Shown piece by piece: positions 19,258 through 27,774 of a DNA stretch of 64,000 bases; position 1 is the stretch's first letter, and each line of letters opens with the position of its first letter. The notes beneath the pieces are model-generated. The model was not told where the DNA came from, made no database searches, and was given only the letters and a program-made list of their open reading frames with translations. Source of the DNA: an uncultured delta proteobacterium (GTDB taxonomy: Bacteria; Myxococcota_A; Polyangia; Polyangiales; Polyangiaceae); contig CAIVJW010000449.1 of NCBI GenBank assembly GCA_903906315.1, positions 1 through 64,000 on the forward strand, written 5' to 3'. A program made the position numbers and the translations under genes.

Positions 19258-19819
19258 ATTTCAGTTCCTCCCATGGCCCCCGATCGCGGGGGCCGAGCCA
19301 AACTCAGGTGGACAGCCGCAGCGAAGTCTACTACGTCACCCCGTGTCGGGCGCTTCCTTTCCCGGTCCGCGAGGCGGAGCGGGAAGCGGAACGTTCGACC
19401 GGAGCGGGCTCGCTCCGAAGACGTCGCCCTCGGTGGTCGCGCCAAAACGCCTCCAAGGTCGATTTCTCAAAAGAGCCTTGCGCGATCCTTCTCGCCTTGC
19501 TAGAAACCGCGCTCTGTTTCAGACGGAAGCCGTAACGGCGTCTCGTTCGCAACGTGCCTGCCCGGCCACCGTGGGCCTCCCCCCGGTGACGCGTGCAGGA
19601 ACCTCAGTCTTCGGGCTGTCGCGTTTCGACCCCGACTCGTACGACGGTAGGTCCTGAGGACGCTCCTCGGGCCAGGCGGGACCCCGGTCCCAATCCCGTA
19701 GCAGGCTGGCCCCGCTTCGGACTCCGACGAGAGGGCCTTGATGGCCCCAGCCGAGCGAACGCTCGGACGAACACGTACCGCAGCGCCGGCTCGACGGCGC
19801 GCGGTGAGAGGTGACTCGA
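19258..19819 (+). other. leader region of the ribosomal-protein cluster
   Basis: 562 bp between the divergent Cys-rich lipoprotein gene and rplV. I see no trace of rpsS or other S10-operon genes. The left half holds a candidate promoter (19478-19506). The right half has a series of hairpins: GTCCTGAGGAC (19651-19661), GGGACCCCGGTCCC (19678-19691), GGGCC-TTGAT-GGCCC (19733-19747) and CCGAGCG-AA-CGCTCGG (19751-19766). That density fits a structured 5' untranslated region. Confidence 0.5.
19478..19506 (+). promoter_or_regulatory. candidate promoter of the ribosomal-protein cluster
   Basis: TTGCGC, 17 bp, TAGAAA. The hexamers match the sigma-70 consensus 3/6 and 4/6 with ideal spacing, in one of the least GC-rich stretches of the leader. 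Transcription would start near 19513, giving an untranslated leader of about 300 nt before rplV. Confidence 0.3.
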
Positions 19820-20158
19820 ATGGTTAGCAACGCCAGCGCGAGGTTCTCGCGGATCGCCCCGCGAAAGGCCCGGATGATCGCCGATCTGGTTCGCGGTCGC
19901 GACGCGGCCGAGGCCATCCAGCTCCTTCAGTTCACCATGAAGAGCGGCGCGCCCGTCCTGAAGAAGCTCCTCGAGAGCGCCGTCGCGAACGCCCGTCAGG
20001 CGGGCGCCGACGTCGACGCGCTCTTTGTCAGCAAGGCGATGGTGGACAAGGCGCCGAACAAGTTCTTCCGCCGTTGGCGCCCGCGTGCCATGGGCCGCGC
20101 GACCCGTATCGCCAAGGGCGTTTCGCACATCGTCATCGAGCTCGACGAGCGCAAGTAA
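19820..20158 (+). CDS. rplV: 50S ribosomal protein L22
   Basis: 112 residues with the L22 core: FSRIAPRKARMIADLVRGRD, KKLLESAVANARQAGAD, KAMVDKAPNKFFRRWRPRAMGRA (the exit-tunnel hairpin region) and VIELDERK at the end. ATG 19820 is preceded by GAGAGG with 8 nt spacing, preferred over the in-frame GTG at 19811, which overlaps that site. It is the first gene of the cluster here; in most bacteria rpsS and the rest of the S10 operon lie directly upstream, but they are absent. rpsC follows after 18 bp. Confidence 0.95.
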   Translation: MVSNASARFSRIAPRKARMIADLVRGRDAAEAIQLLQFTMKSGAPVLKKLLESAVANARQAGADVDALFVSKAMVDKAPNKFFRRWRPRAMGRATRIAKGVSHIVIELDERK

Positions 20159-20176
20159 GGTTCAGGTAGAGGATCC

Positions 20177-20869
20177 ATGGGACAAAAGACCCATCCGTAT
20201 GGCTTCCGTCTTGGCGTCATCAAGACGTGGAGCAGCAAGTGGTACGAGGACGGCGCCGCCTACCAGAAGTGGCTCCACCAGGACATCCGCATCAAGCGTG
20301 CGATCAAGCAGTACCTCTACAACGCCAACATCGCGAGCGTTGAGATCGAGCGTGCCGCCAATCGCGCCAAGGTGATCGTGTTCACCGCCCGGCCGGGGAT
20401 GGTCATCGGCAAGGGTGGCAAGGGCATCGAGATCCTGAAGAGCGGCAACGTCGGTACCGCCGCCAAGGGCGAGACCGTCTTCCCGGGTGTCTCCTCGTTC
20501 ACGGATAACGAGGTCTTCATCGACGTTCAGGAGGTCCGGAAGGCCGAGACCAACGCGCAGCTGGTCGCCGAGAACATCGCGACCCAGCTCGAGCGCCGCA
20601 TCGCCTTCCGTCGCGCCATGAAGAAGGCCGTCGCAACCGCGATGAAGTTCGGCTCCAAGGGCATTCGTGTCCGTTGCGCTGGTCGCCTCGGCGGCAGCGA
20701 AATGAGCCGCGTCGAGACGTACCGTGAGGGTCGCGTCCCGCTGCACACCCTTCGTGCCGACATCGAGTTCGGTCTCGCCGAAGCGAAGACCAAGGTCGGC
20801 ATCATCGGCGTGAAGGTCTGGATGTTCAAGGGCGAGGTCCTGCAGCGCAAGTCGCGCCGGATCCAGTAA
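20177..20869 (+). CDS. rpsC: 30S ribosomal protein S3
   Basis: 230 residues: N-terminal [15 protein letters not shown] domain with [13 protein letters not shown] (the GxxG RNA-binding loop), and C-terminal domain with [19 protein letters not shown] and [17 protein letters not shown]3 sits at the mRNA entry channel of the 30S subunit. The KH region holds a small extra loop ([20 protein letters not shown]) compared with E. coli. AGAGGA lies just upstream of the ATG. A 90-bp gap with a hairpin repeat separates it from rplP. Confidence 0.96.
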   Translation: MGQKTHPYGFRLGVIKTWSSKWYEDGAAYQKWLHQDIRIKRAIKQYLYNANIASVEIERAANRAKVIVFTARPGMVIGKGGKGIEILKSGNVGTAAKGETVFPGVSSFTDNEVFIDVQEVRKAETNAQLVAENIATQLERRIAFRRAMKKAVATAMKFGSKGIRVRCAGRLGGSEMSRVETYREGRVPLHTLRADIEFGLAEAKTKVGIIGVKVWMFKGEVLQRKSRRIQ

Positions 20870-20891
20870 GCCCGTCCCTGCTGGTCACGAT

Positions 20892-20933
20892 GGGGTCGCG
20901 AGCGACCCCAAACCCCCGCCGGTCAGGCCGGCG
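20892..20933 (+). repeat. operon hairpin repeat, copy A (rpsC-rplP gap)
   Basis: GGGGTCGC-GA-GCGACCCC (20892-20909) is a perfect 8-bp stem, preceded by GAT and followed by CAAACCCC. A second stem CGCCGG-TCAGG-CCGGCG (20917-20933) follows. No T-run, so not an intrinsic terminator. The same layout recurs in the rplX-rplE and rpsM-rpsK gaps. Confidence 0.7.
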
Positions 20934-20959
20934 AAGGTAAGTCGAGAGGCGCAAGAGCC

Positions 20960-21373
20960 ATGCTGTCCCCCAAGCGAACCAAGTTCCGCAAGATGCAGAA
21001 GGGCCGTGTCCGCGGTATCGCGTACACGGGCAGCGACGTCTCCTTCGGTGACTTCGCCCTCCAGGCGCTCGAGCCTGCTCGCATCACGTCGCGCCAGATC
21101 GAGGCCGCTCGTATGGCGATTCAGCGTCACTGCAAGCGTGCCGGCAAGCTCTGGATCCGGATCTTCCCCGATCGTCCGGTCACCAAGAAGCCGCTCGAAG
21201 TCCGCATGGGTGGCGGCAAGGGCGCGCCGGAGGAATGGGCCGCGGCGGTTCGTCCCGGGCGCGTGATGTACGAGCTTGCCGGTGTCCCCGAGGAGATGGC
21301 CCGCGAGGCCTTCCGACTCGCAGGCCACAAGCTCCCGATGCAATGCAAGTTCCTCGCGCGCGGCGCGATCTGA
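20960..21373 (+). CDS. rplP: 50S ribosomal protein L16
   Basis: 137 residues, standard length. [19 protein letters not shown] at the start, [42 protein letters not shown] and [12 protein letters not shown] at the end are the L16 signature blocks. L16 organises the A-site region and the peptidyl-transferase centre of the 50S subunit. Thirteen base pairs separate it from rpmC. Confidence 0.96.
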   Translation: MLSPKRTKFRKMQKGRVRGIAYTGSDVSFGDFALQALEPARITSRQIEAARMAIQRHCKRAGKLWIRIFPDRPVTKKPLEVRMGGGKGAPEEWAAAVRPGRVMYELAGVPEEMAREAFRLAGHKLPMQCKFLARGAI

Positions 21374-21386
21374 GGCGGAGGCAGCG

Positions 21387-21611
21387 ATGAAGTCCAAGGA
21401 GCTGCACGAGCGGAGCACCGAGAACCTCCTCGAACTCGAGAAGACGCTCGGCATCGACCTCTTCCAGGCGAAGTTCAAGAACTACACGAACCGCCTGAAC
21501 GACACGTCGACCATCAGGAAGACGCGGCGCGACCTCGCCCGCGTCAAGACTCTCCTCACGCAGCGCGCGGCCCAGCCCGCCGTCGCGGGTGAGTCCGGAG
21601 GCACGGAGTAG
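21387..21611 (+). CDS. rpmC: 50S ribosomal protein L29
   Basis: 74 residues: a two-helix protein with MKSKELHERSTENLLELEKT and the RLNDTSTIRKTRRDLARVKT signature. L29 lies near the tunnel exit beside L23. ATG 21387 has GCGGAGGCAG upstream; the open frame extends into rplP, which rules out earlier starts. The C-terminal tail (AAQPAVAGESGGTE) is slightly longer than average. Two base pairs separate it from rpsQ. Confidence 0.94.
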   Translation: MKSKELHERSTENLLELEKTLGIDLFQAKFKNYTNRLNDTSTIRKTRRDLARVKTLLTQRAAQPAVAGESGGTE

Positions 21612-21613
21612 CC

Positions 21614-21925
21614 ATGGCCACGCAAAGCCCCGACACCGCGCAGGCGAGCGCGGCCAAGCCCGAGCGCCAGCACGGGTTCCGCCGCACCCTCGTCGGTCGC
21701 GTCGTCAGCGACAAGATGGACAAGACGGTCACGGTCGAGGTGATCCTCAACACCCCCGACCCCATGTACCGCAAGTACACGAAGCAGCGCGCGCGCTACA
21801 AAGCGCACGATGAGACGAATCACTACAAGACGGGCGATCGCGTCGAGATCACGGAGCACCGCCCGATCTCTCGCGACAAGCGCTGGCTGGTGACGAAGCT
21901 CGTGTCCCGTCCGGTCTCGGAGTAG
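21614..21925 (+). CDS. rpsQ: 30S ribosomal protein S17
   Basis: 103 residues with the OB-fold S17 core: [59 protein letters not shown]. The N-terminus has about 20 extra residues ([19 protein letters not shown]) compared with E. coli S17. Binds 16S rRNA early in assembly. It begins 2 bp after the rpmC stop, so the genes are tightly coupled. Confidence 0.95.
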   Translation: MATQSPDTAQASAAKPERQHGFRRTLVGRVVSDKMDKTVTVEVILNTPDPMYRKYTKQRARYKAHDETNHYKTGDRVEITEHRPISRDKRWLVTKLVSRPVSE

Positions 21926-21930
21926 GCGCC

Positions 21931-22299
21931 ATGATCCAGGTCTCTACCCACCTCGAGGTCGCCGACAACTCCGGCGCGCGGGTCGTGAAGTGCATCAAGG
22001 TTCTCGGAGGCTCGCGCCGCCGTTACGCCGCACTTGGCGACATCATCGTCGTCTCCATCAAGGAGGCGATGCCGGGTGCCAAGGTCAAGAAGGGTGACAC
22101 CGCCCGCGCCGTCGTGGTCCGCACCGCGCGCGAGTACCTTCGCACCGACGGCAGCTACATCAAGTTTGACACGAACAGCGCGGTCCTCATCAACAAGGAC
22201 AAGGAGCCGATCGGAACCCGAATCTTCGGGCCGGTCGCTCGCGAGCTCCGCGCAAAGAAGTTCATGAAGATCATTTCGCTCGCGCCGGAGGTGCTCTGA
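21931..22299 (+). CDS. rplN: 50S ribosomal protein L14
   Basis: 122 residues, canonical length. [20 protein letters not shown] at the N-terminus, [20 protein letters not shown] and the L14 signature around [20 protein letters not shown] are clear. L14 contributes to the 30S-50S bridge and binds 23S rRNA. The stop shares one base with the rplX start (TGATG at 22297-22301). Confidence 0.97.
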   Translation: MIQVSTHLEVADNSGARVVKCIKVLGGSRRRYAALGDIIVVSIKEAMPGAKVKKGDTARAVVVRTAREYLRTDGSYIKFDTNSAVLINKDKEPIGTRIFGPVARELRAKKFMKIISLAPEVL

Positions 22300-22607
22300 T
22301 GGAACGCCTCAAGGTCGGCGACCTGGTGCAGGTCATCGCCGGTAAGGACAAGGGCAAGCAGGGTCAAGTGAAGAAGATTCTCGTCGACGAGGGCCGTGTG
22401 CTCGTCGAAGGCGTGAATCTCGTCACCCGTCACCAGAAGCCCACGCCGCGCAACCAACAGGGCGGCCGCATCACCAAGGAGGCGCCGTTGGCGAGCTCAA
22501 ACGTGATGCCGATCGACCCGACGTCCGGCAAGCCCACCCGCGTCAAAGTGAAGGTGGCGGAGGACGGGAAGAAGATGCGCGTCGCGAAGAGCGGAGCGGC
22601 GATCTGA
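22299..22607 (+). CDS. rplX: 50S ribosomal protein L24
   Basis: 102 residues with the KOW motif near the N-terminus ([20 protein letters not shown]) followed by [20 protein letters not shown] and [20 protein letters not shown]24 is an assembly initiator of the 50S subunit and lies by the tunnel exit. The start overlaps the rplN stop by one base. A 149-bp gap with a repeat hairpin follows before rplE. Confidence 0.96.
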   Translation: MERLKVGDLVQVIAGKDKGKQGQVKKILVDEGRVLVEGVNLVTRHQKPTPRNQQGGRITKEAPLASSNVMPIDPTSGKPTRVKVKVAEDGKKMRVAKSGAAI

Positions 22608-22695
22608 CTCGGTCGGGGCCGCTCTGGGCCTCGAACACCAGTTTTGAGGGGGCCATTCGCGGCTCCACCCCGTCGGCGGAGCCGGCGCAAGTTTC

Positions 22696-22737
22696 GATGG
22701 GGCCGCGTCGCCCCAAACCGGGGTCGGCGTAGCCGGC
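22696..22737 (+). repeat. operon hairpin repeat, copy B (rplX-rplE gap)
   Basis: GATGGGGCCGCGTCGCCCCAA is a diverged version of copy A, with GATGGGG and CCCCAAAC kept. It is followed by a stem GGTCGGC-GTA-GCCGGCC with one mismatch. A similar stem (GTCGGC-GGA-GCCGGC) precedes it at about 22672. Confidence 0.55.
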
Positions 22738-22756
22738 CGAGTGATTGAAGGCAGCC

Positions 22757-23482
22757 ATGGCGGACGACAAGAAGGACAAGGCCAAGGACAAGGCCGCCAA
22801 AGACGGCAAGGGCGGCGGCGCCCCCAAGGACAAGGGTGCCCCCAAGGAGGCGAAGGCCCCCGGCAAGGGCAAGGGCACTAAGGGCAAGGCCGACAAGGCA
22901 GCTGCGGCGCCGGCCGAGGCACGCCCGCGTGACCCGAACTACGTCCCCCGTCTTCGCACGCACTACCACAAGCTGGTGGCTGCGGCCCTGACCAAGCGCT
23001 TCGGTTACAAGAACCCGATGATGGTGCCCCGCCTCCAGAAGGTGGTCATCAACATGGGCCTCGGCGCCGCGGTGCTAAACCCGAAGATCATCGACTCCGC
23101 GGTCGCCGATATGACGGCGCTCGCAGGGCAGAAGCCGGTCGTGACGCGCGCCCGAAAGTCCATTGCGACCTTCAAGCTGCGTGAAAACCTCCCCATCGGC
23201 GTGATGGTCACGCTGCGCGCTGAGCGCATGTGGGAGTTCGTCGACCGCCTGATCAGCTTCTCGCTACCCCGCGTCCGCGACTTCAAGGGCGTGTCGCCCA
23301 AGGGATTCGACGGCAAGGGTAACTTCACCATGGGTCTGCGTGAGCAGATCATCTTCCCCGAGATCGACTACGACAAGATCGACGTCGTTAAGGGGATGAA
23401 CATCTCGTTCGTGACGACCGCGCGCACGGACGAAGAGGGGCGAGCCCTGCTCGCCGAGCTCGGCATGCCGTTCCGGCATTAG
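22757..23482 (+). CDS. rplE: 50S ribosomal protein L5 with long basic N-terminal extension
   Basis: 241 residues against about 180 usually. The L5 core starts near residue 62 ([73 protein letters not shown]) and is complete. Residues 1-60 are a low-complexity Lys/Ala/Gly/Asp extension ([16 protein letters not shown]) that is probably disordered. L5 binds 5S rRNA in the central protuberance. ATG 22757 has GAAGG upstream; the in-frame TTG at 22745 overlaps that site. Confidence 0.93.
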   Translation: MADDKKDKAKDKAAKDGKGGGAPKDKGAPKEAKAPGKGKGTKGKADKAAAAPAEARPRDPNYVPRLRTHYHKLVAAALTKRFGYKNPMMVPRLQKVVINMGLGAAVLNPKIIDSAVADMTALAGQKPVVTRARKSIATFKLRENLPIGVMVTLRAERMWEFVDRLISFSLPRVRDFKGVSPKGFDGKGNFTMGLREQIIFPEIDYDKIDVVKGMNISFVTTARTDEEGRALLAELGMPFRH

Positions 23483-23499
23483 GATTCGAGGGACGTTCG

Positions 23500-23685
23500 A
23501 TGGCCCGTGCGAAAGAATTTGCCAAGCTGAATCGGCCGCCGAAGTTCGCCGTGCGGCACCGGAACCGCTGCAAGGTGTGCGGCCGGGGCCGCGCGTACTA
23601 CCGCGACTTCGAGCTCTGCCGTATCTGCCTCCGTCTCTTCGCCCTCCGTGGCGAGCTGCCCGGTGTGATCAAAGCGAGCTGGTGA
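23500..23685 (+). CDS. rpsN: 30S ribosomal protein S14, zinc-binding type
   Basis: 61 residues, the short type (also called rpsZ) with a zinc ribbon: Cys24, Cys27, Cys40 and Cys43 in [36 protein letters not shown] and KASW at the end are typical. It needs zinc, unlike the longer Cys-free paralogue that many genomes keep elsewhere. Located between rplE and rpsH, as expected. Confidence 0.96.
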   Translation: MARAKEFAKLNRPPKFAVRHRNRCKVCGRGRAYYRDFELCRICLRLFALRGELPGVIKASW

Positions 23686-23689
23686 CGCC

Positions 23690-24088
23690 ATGATGACCGA
23701 CCCGATCGCAGACATGCTGACCCGCATCCGGAACGCCGCCCTCGCGCGGCACGACCGGACGGAGATCCCCGCCAGCAAGCTCAAGGCGGCGGTCGCGGAG
23801 ATCCTCAAGTCCGAGGGTTACATCGCCGACGTCCGCCCCTCCGAGAATGACGCTGGCCCGAAGAAGCTCACGATAGTGCTCAAATATGGGCGCGATCGAC
23901 AGAGCTCCATCGACGGTGTGCGCCGCATCTCGCGGCCCGGCCGCCGCATCTACGTGCACCATGACGAGATTCCGAAGGTCTTCTCCGGCCTTGGAATCTC
24001 CATCCTGAGCACGTCGCGCGGCATCATGAGTGACCGCGACGCGCGCCGGCTTAAGATCGGTGGCGAGCTGATCTGCGAGGTGTGGTGA
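23690..24088 (+). CDS. rpsH: 30S ribosomal protein S8
   Basis: 132 residues: MMTDPIADMLTRIRNAALAR at the start, EIPASKLKAAVAEILKSEGY, GVRRISRPGRRIYV and the C-terminal signature GISILSTSRGIMSDRDARR. S8 binds the central domain of 16S rRNA and in E. coli represses the spc operon by binding its mRNA. The stop overlaps the rplF start (TGATG). Confidence 0.97.
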   Translation: MMTDPIADMLTRIRNAALARHDRTEIPASKLKAAVAEILKSEGYIADVRPSENDAGPKKLTIVLKYGRDRQSSIDGVRRISRPGRRIYVHHDEIPKVFSGLGISILSTSRGIMSDRDARRLKIGGELICEVW

Positions 24089-24684
24089 TGCAACCGCAGG
24101 TTGAGACCAGCGCTTCCTCGTCCAAGACCAGCCGAATCGGCAAGCGACCGGTGGAGGTGCCCAAGACGGTCACCATCACCCTCGCGAACCGGATCATCGA
24201 CATCAAGGGCCCGAAGGGCCAGCTGTCGCGTCCGCTCGTCGACACGGTCGACGTAGCGATCGAGAACGGGATCCTTCGCGTCTCGTCCACAGCGCCGGGT
24301 CGCGACGCGTCGCGCCTCCAGGGGCTGATGCGAGCGCTCATCGCCTGCATGGTGAAGGGCGTCGCCGAAGGCTACGAGCGGATCCTCGAGCTCAAAGGTA
24401 CCGGTTACCGCGTCGAGCTGAAGGGCACCACCCTGCACTTCGCACTCGGCTTCTCGCACCCCGTCGCCTTCGTGCTGCCGAAGGGCATCACGGCGGCCAT
24501 CCCTGGCGACTCCAAGGGCACCGTCCTCGTGCTCAATGGAGCCGACAAGGAGGTCATCGGGCAGACGGCCGCGAAGATCCGTGGGTTCCGTCCTCCCGAG
24601 CCGTACGGCGGCAAGGGCGTCCGGTACCGCGGCGAGCGCGTCCGCGAGAAGGCTGGCAAGGCCGGCAAGGGCGGCAAGAAGTAG
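24088..24684 (+). CDS. rplF: 50S ribosomal protein L6
   Basis: 198 residues with the duplicated L6 fold. Blocks include SRIGKRPVEVPKTVTITLAN, IIDIKGPKGQLSRPL, LMRALIACMVKGVAEGYERI, LELKGTGYRVELKG and FRPPEPYGGKGVRYRGE. ATG 24088 is used because it overlaps the rpsH stop by one base; two earlier GTG codons lie inside rpsH. The extreme C-terminus is Lys/Gly-rich (KAGKAGKGGKK). L6 supports the factor-binding site of the 50S subunit. Confidence 0.95.
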   Translation: MQPQVETSASSSKTSRIGKRPVEVPKTVTITLANRIIDIKGPKGQLSRPLVDTVDVAIENGILRVSSTAPGRDASRLQGLMRALIACMVKGVAEGYERILELKGTGYRVELKGTTLHFALGFSHPVAFVLPKGITAAIPGDSKGTVLVLNGADKEVIGQTAAKIRGFRPPEPYGGKGVRYRGERVREKAGKAGKGGKK

Positions 24685-24702
24685 TCAGGGAGCTAGACGA
24701 CC

Positions 24703-25062
24703 ATGGGCATGAAGATCGTTGGTCGGGAGCGCCGCAAGCTCCGTATTCGCAAGAAGGTCGACGGGACGCCCGAGCGCCCGCGCCTGAGCGTGTTTCGCAG
24801 CGCGAAGCACATCTATGCCCAGGTCATCGACGACGTGACCGGCAAGACGCTCGCGCACGCCTCCACGCTGTCGAAGGACCTCAAGGGGGCCCTCGAGGGC
24901 GACAAGAAGACGGGTGCAGCCAAGAAGGTTGGCGCGCTCATCGCGAAGGCTTGCAAGTCGAAGGGCATCGTCAAGGTGGTCTTCGATCGCAACGGCTACC
25001 TCTACCACGGGCGCGTGAGCGCGCTCGCCGAGGCCGCGCGCGAGGCCGGGCTCGAGTTCTGA
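24703..25062 (+). CDS. rplR: 50S ribosomal protein L18
   Basis: 119 residues: basic N-terminus [60 protein letters not shown] and [20 protein letters not shown], all L18 hallmarks. It binds 5S rRNA with L5. Sixteen base pairs separate it from rpsE, whose start has AGAGAGAAGG upstream. Confidence 0.96.
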   Translation: MGMKIVGRERRKLRIRKKVDGTPERPRLSVFRSAKHIYAQVIDDVTGKTLAHASTLSKDLKGALEGDKKTGAAKKVGALIAKACKSKGIVKVVFDRNGYLYHGRVSALAEAAREAGLEF

Positions 25063-25078
25063 GAAGAGAGAAGGAATC

Positions 25079-25684
25079 ATGGCGTTCGAACAGCTCGACG
25101 AGGAAAAGCTCAAAGAGCGCGTCATCCACATCAACCGCGTCGCAAAGGTTGTGAAGGGTGGCCGGCGCTTCTCTTTCTCGGCGCTCGTGGTCGTCGGGGA
25201 CGAGGCGGGGCACGTGGGGGTCGGCTTGGGCAAGGCCAACGAGGTCCCCGAGGCAATCCGCAAGGGCAACGATCAGGCGCGGAAGAACATCTTCCGCGTC
25301 CCGCTCGACGGCGTGACGATCCCGCACGAGTCGTTTGGTCATGAGGGCGCCGGCAAGGTGCTCCTCAAGCCGGCGAGCCCCGGGACCGGCGTCATTGCGG
25401 GCGGCGCGGTTCGCGCGGTCGTCGAGTCGGCCGGAATCCACGACGTGCTCTCAAAGTCGCTCGGGACCAGCAACCCTCACAACGTCGTGCACGCGACGGT
25501 GAAGGCGCTGAAGAACCTGAAGAGCCCCGAGCAGGTGGCCAGCAAGCGCTCGATGCAGGTCGATGACCTCGGCTACGAGCGGCGCGGCGCCAGCAACACC
25601 GGCGGAGCGCGGCGCGCAAGCGTCGCTCCGGCGGCGCCCGCCGCTCTCGTCGCGGCCACCAAGCCCGAAGGAGTCGCGTCGTGA
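25079..25684 (+). CDS. rpsE: 30S ribosomal protein S5 with C-terminal extension
   Basis: 201 residues against about 166 in E. coli. The double-stranded-RNA-binding-like N-domain ([35 protein letters not shown]) and the C-domain ([36 protein letters not shown]) are complete. The last 35 or so residues are an Ala-rich tail ([20 protein letters not shown]). S5 shapes the mRNA entry channel and affects decoding accuracy. The stop overlaps the rpmD start. Confidence 0.95.
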   Translation: MAFEQLDEEKLKERVIHINRVAKVVKGGRRFSFSALVVVGDEAGHVGVGLGKANEVPEAIRKGNDQARKNIFRVPLDGVTIPHESFGHEGAGKVLLKPASPGTGVIAGGAVRAVVESAGIHDVLSKSLGTSNPHNVVHATVKALKNLKSPEQVASKRSMQVDDLGYERRGASNTGGARRASVAPAAPAALVAATKPEGVAS

Positions 25685-25884
25685 AGCCGTACCTCCACGT
25701 CCGTCAGACGGGCAGCACCATCGGCGAGGTCGAGGAAATCCGCAAGGTCATCAAGGGTCTGGGCCTCCGTCGCCCGGGCAAGCAGGTGGTCGTTGCGAAC
25801 ACGCCCTCCTTCCGCGGGATGATCAAGAAGGTGATGCACCTGGTCGCGGTCGAGGAGATCGCGACCCGACCCGAGGCCAAGTAG
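25681..25884 (+). CDS. rpmD: 50S ribosomal protein L30
   Basis: 67 residues starting at GTG 25681, whose GTGA overlaps the rpsE stop by 4 bp. [20 protein letters not shown] and [20 protein letters not shown] match L30, though the first strand is shorter than in E. coli. L30 is a small 23S-binding protein not present in all bacteria. Confidence 0.92.
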   Translation: MKPYLHVRQTGSTIGEVEEIRKVIKGLGLRRPGKQVVVANTPSFRGMIKKVMHLVAVEEIATRPEAK

Positions 25885-25922
25885 GCCTAGCTCGACGCCG
25901 AGCAGGGTAAGGAAGACTCGCA

Positions 25923-26408
25923 ATGGACATCCTCTCGAAGCTCCAGGCCCCCGAGGGCGCCGTGACGAAGAAGCTGCGCGTCGGGCGCGGCGTCGGCTCG
26001 GGTCTCGGCAAGACCGCCGGTCGCGGCCAGAAGGGCCAGAAGGCCCGGTCGAAGGGCAACATCAACAAGAAGCACTTCCAGGGCGGCCAGACCCCGATCC
26101 AGCGCCGGCTCCCGAAGCGAGGCTTCCGAAATCCGCTCGCGGACGTCGTCGTCGCGGTCAATGTGGGAGATCTCGAGATCTTCGATAGTGGTGCCGCCGT
26201 CGACGCTCTGGCGCTGCGCGCGACGCGACTGGTCCTCGGTCGGTTCGACCAGATCAAGATCCTGGGCGACGGCGAGCTCACGAAGAAGCTCACGGTTACG
26301 GCCAACCGCTTCTCCAAGTCGGCCGTCGAGAAGATCGAAAAGGCCGGCGGAACGGTTGTCGTGGTCCCCCGCCCGGAGCCGCGCGCGGCTCGTGGCGCCA
26401 AGAAGTAG
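25923..26408 (+). CDS. rplO: 50S ribosomal protein L15
   Basis: 161 residues: glycine-rich RNA-binding N-terminus [37 protein letters not shown], then the globular domain with [12 protein letters not shown] and [20 protein letters not shown]. The C-terminal tail is basic. Assembles late in the 50S subunit. The spacing to secY is 19 bp, in the canonical order. Confidence 0.95.
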   Translation: MDILSKLQAPEGAVTKKLRVGRGVGSGLGKTAGRGQKGQKARSKGNINKKHFQGGQTPIQRRLPKRGFRNPLADVVVAVNVGDLEIFDSGAAVDALALRATRLVLGRFDQIKILGDGELTKKLTVTANRFSKSAVEKIEKAGGTVVVVPRPEPRAARGAKK

Positions 26409-26427
26409 TCCGGGGTAGCGAGTCCGT

Positions 26428-27756
26428 ATGGCGAGCTTGGCTGGCATCTCCAACTTTCACCGGATCCCCGAGCTTCGGCGTCGGGTGATCTTCACGTTGG
26501 TGATGCTTGCGGTCTACCGCATCGGCGTGTTTGTCACGACGCCGGGCGTAGACCGCAACGCGATGCGACACTTCGTCGCGAAGCAGTCCGGTAGCCTACT
26601 CACCTTCTTCAACATGTTCTCGGGCGGCGCGCTCGAGAACCTGTCGATCTTCGCCCTCGGCATCATGCCGTACATCTCGGCGTCGATCATCCTGCAGCTC
26701 ATGGGCATGGTCTACAAGCCCATCGACGAGCTCAGGAAGGAGGGCGAGCAGGGCCGGCGGCGGCTCGATCAATACACGCGCTACGGCACCGTCGCGCTCA
26801 GCATGTTTCAGGCATTCGGTATCGCCAAGATGCTCGAGGGCATCTCGAGCAGCGAAACGGGAGCCGGCATCGTCAATCATCCCGGCATCGGCTTCCAGCT
26901 GATGACCATCATCACGCTGACGACCGGCACCGCCTTCCTCATGTGGATCGGCGAGCAGATCACCGAGCGAGGGGTGTCGAACGGCATCTCGCTGTTGATC
27001 TTCGCGAGCATCGTCACGCGAATCCCCGAATCGATCGGCAACTTCTTCGCCCAGAAGGCCGGAGATATCCAGCCGCTGACCCTCGCGGCGATCGCGGCCT
27101 TCACAGTCGCAGCGATCGCGACCATCGCCTTCTTCGAGAATGGCCGTCGGCAGATTCCGATCGTCTACTCCAGGCGGCAGGTGGGGCGTAAGATCTACGG
27201 CGGGCAAGCGGCACACCTTCCGCTGAAAGTGAATACCGCTGGCACGATTCCCCCGATCTTCGCGTCCTCTCTGCTCATGTTCCCCGCCACGCTGGCGAAC
27301 ATGAACATCCCGGGAATGGATCGGATCCAGGGGATAATCAATCGCGGTGACTGGGTCTTCAACACCGGCTACGCCGTACTGATTGTCTTCTTCTGCTACT
27401 TCTACACGAACGTCACGTTCCAGCCGGTCGACGTCGCGGAGAACCTCAAGAAGCAGCAGGCGAACATCCCGGGCATTCGCCCCGGGAAGCAGACGGCCGA
27501 TTACATCCACCGCGTGATTCAGCGAATCACATTCGGCGGCGCGATGTACGTCGCTCTCATCTGTATCCTGCCCTCGATCCTCGGCGACCTGATCCACATG
27601 CCGTTTCGCTTCGGCGGAACTTCGCTGATGATTGTCGTCGGCGTGGCGCTCGATACGGCCAACCAGATCGAGGCGCACCTCATCACCCGCAACTACGAGG
27701 GGCTCACCGGGCCCGGTGCGGGACGCATTCGTGCGCGGCGCTTGCCCGAGAGCTAG
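26428..27756 (+). CDS. secY: preprotein translocase subunit SecY
   Basis: 442 residues with ten predicted transmembrane helices. RRRVIFTLVMLAVYRIGVFV is the first helix, GGALENLSIFALGIMPYIS the plug region, and PLKVNTAGTIPPIFASSLLM the SecY signature. ENLKKQQANIPGIRPGKQTA is the cytosolic loop before the last helices. It forms the protein-conducting channel in the inner membrane. It has the usual position after rplO; the next gene is adk. Confidence 0.97.
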   Translation: MASLAGISNFHRIPELRRRVIFTLVMLAVYRIGVFVTTPGVDRNAMRHFVAKQSGSLLTFFNMFSGGALENLSIFALGIMPYISASIILQLMGMVYKPIDELRKEGEQGRRRLDQYTRYGTVALSMFQAFGIAKMLEGISSSETGAGIVNHPGIGFQLMTIITLTTGTAFLMWIGEQITERGVSNGISLLIFASIVTRIPESIGNFFAQKAGDIQPLTLAAIAAFTVAAIATIAFFENGRRQIPIVYSRRQVGRKIYGGQAAHLPLKVNTAGTIPPIFASSLLMFPATLANMNIPGMDRIQGIINRGDWVFNTGYAVLIVFFCYFYTNVTFQPVDVAENLKKQQANIPGIRPGKQTADYIHRVIQRITFGGAMYVALICILPSILGDLIHMPFRFGGTSLMIVVGVALDTANQIEAHLITRNYEGLTGPGAGRIRARRLPES

Positions 27757-27774
27757 CAGGGGAAGGAGCCGACG

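Noticed and set aside
20892-20909. Intrinsic terminator after rpsC
   Set aside because: The stem is strong but followed by CAAACCCC rather than T, and it sits inside an operon of essential genes.
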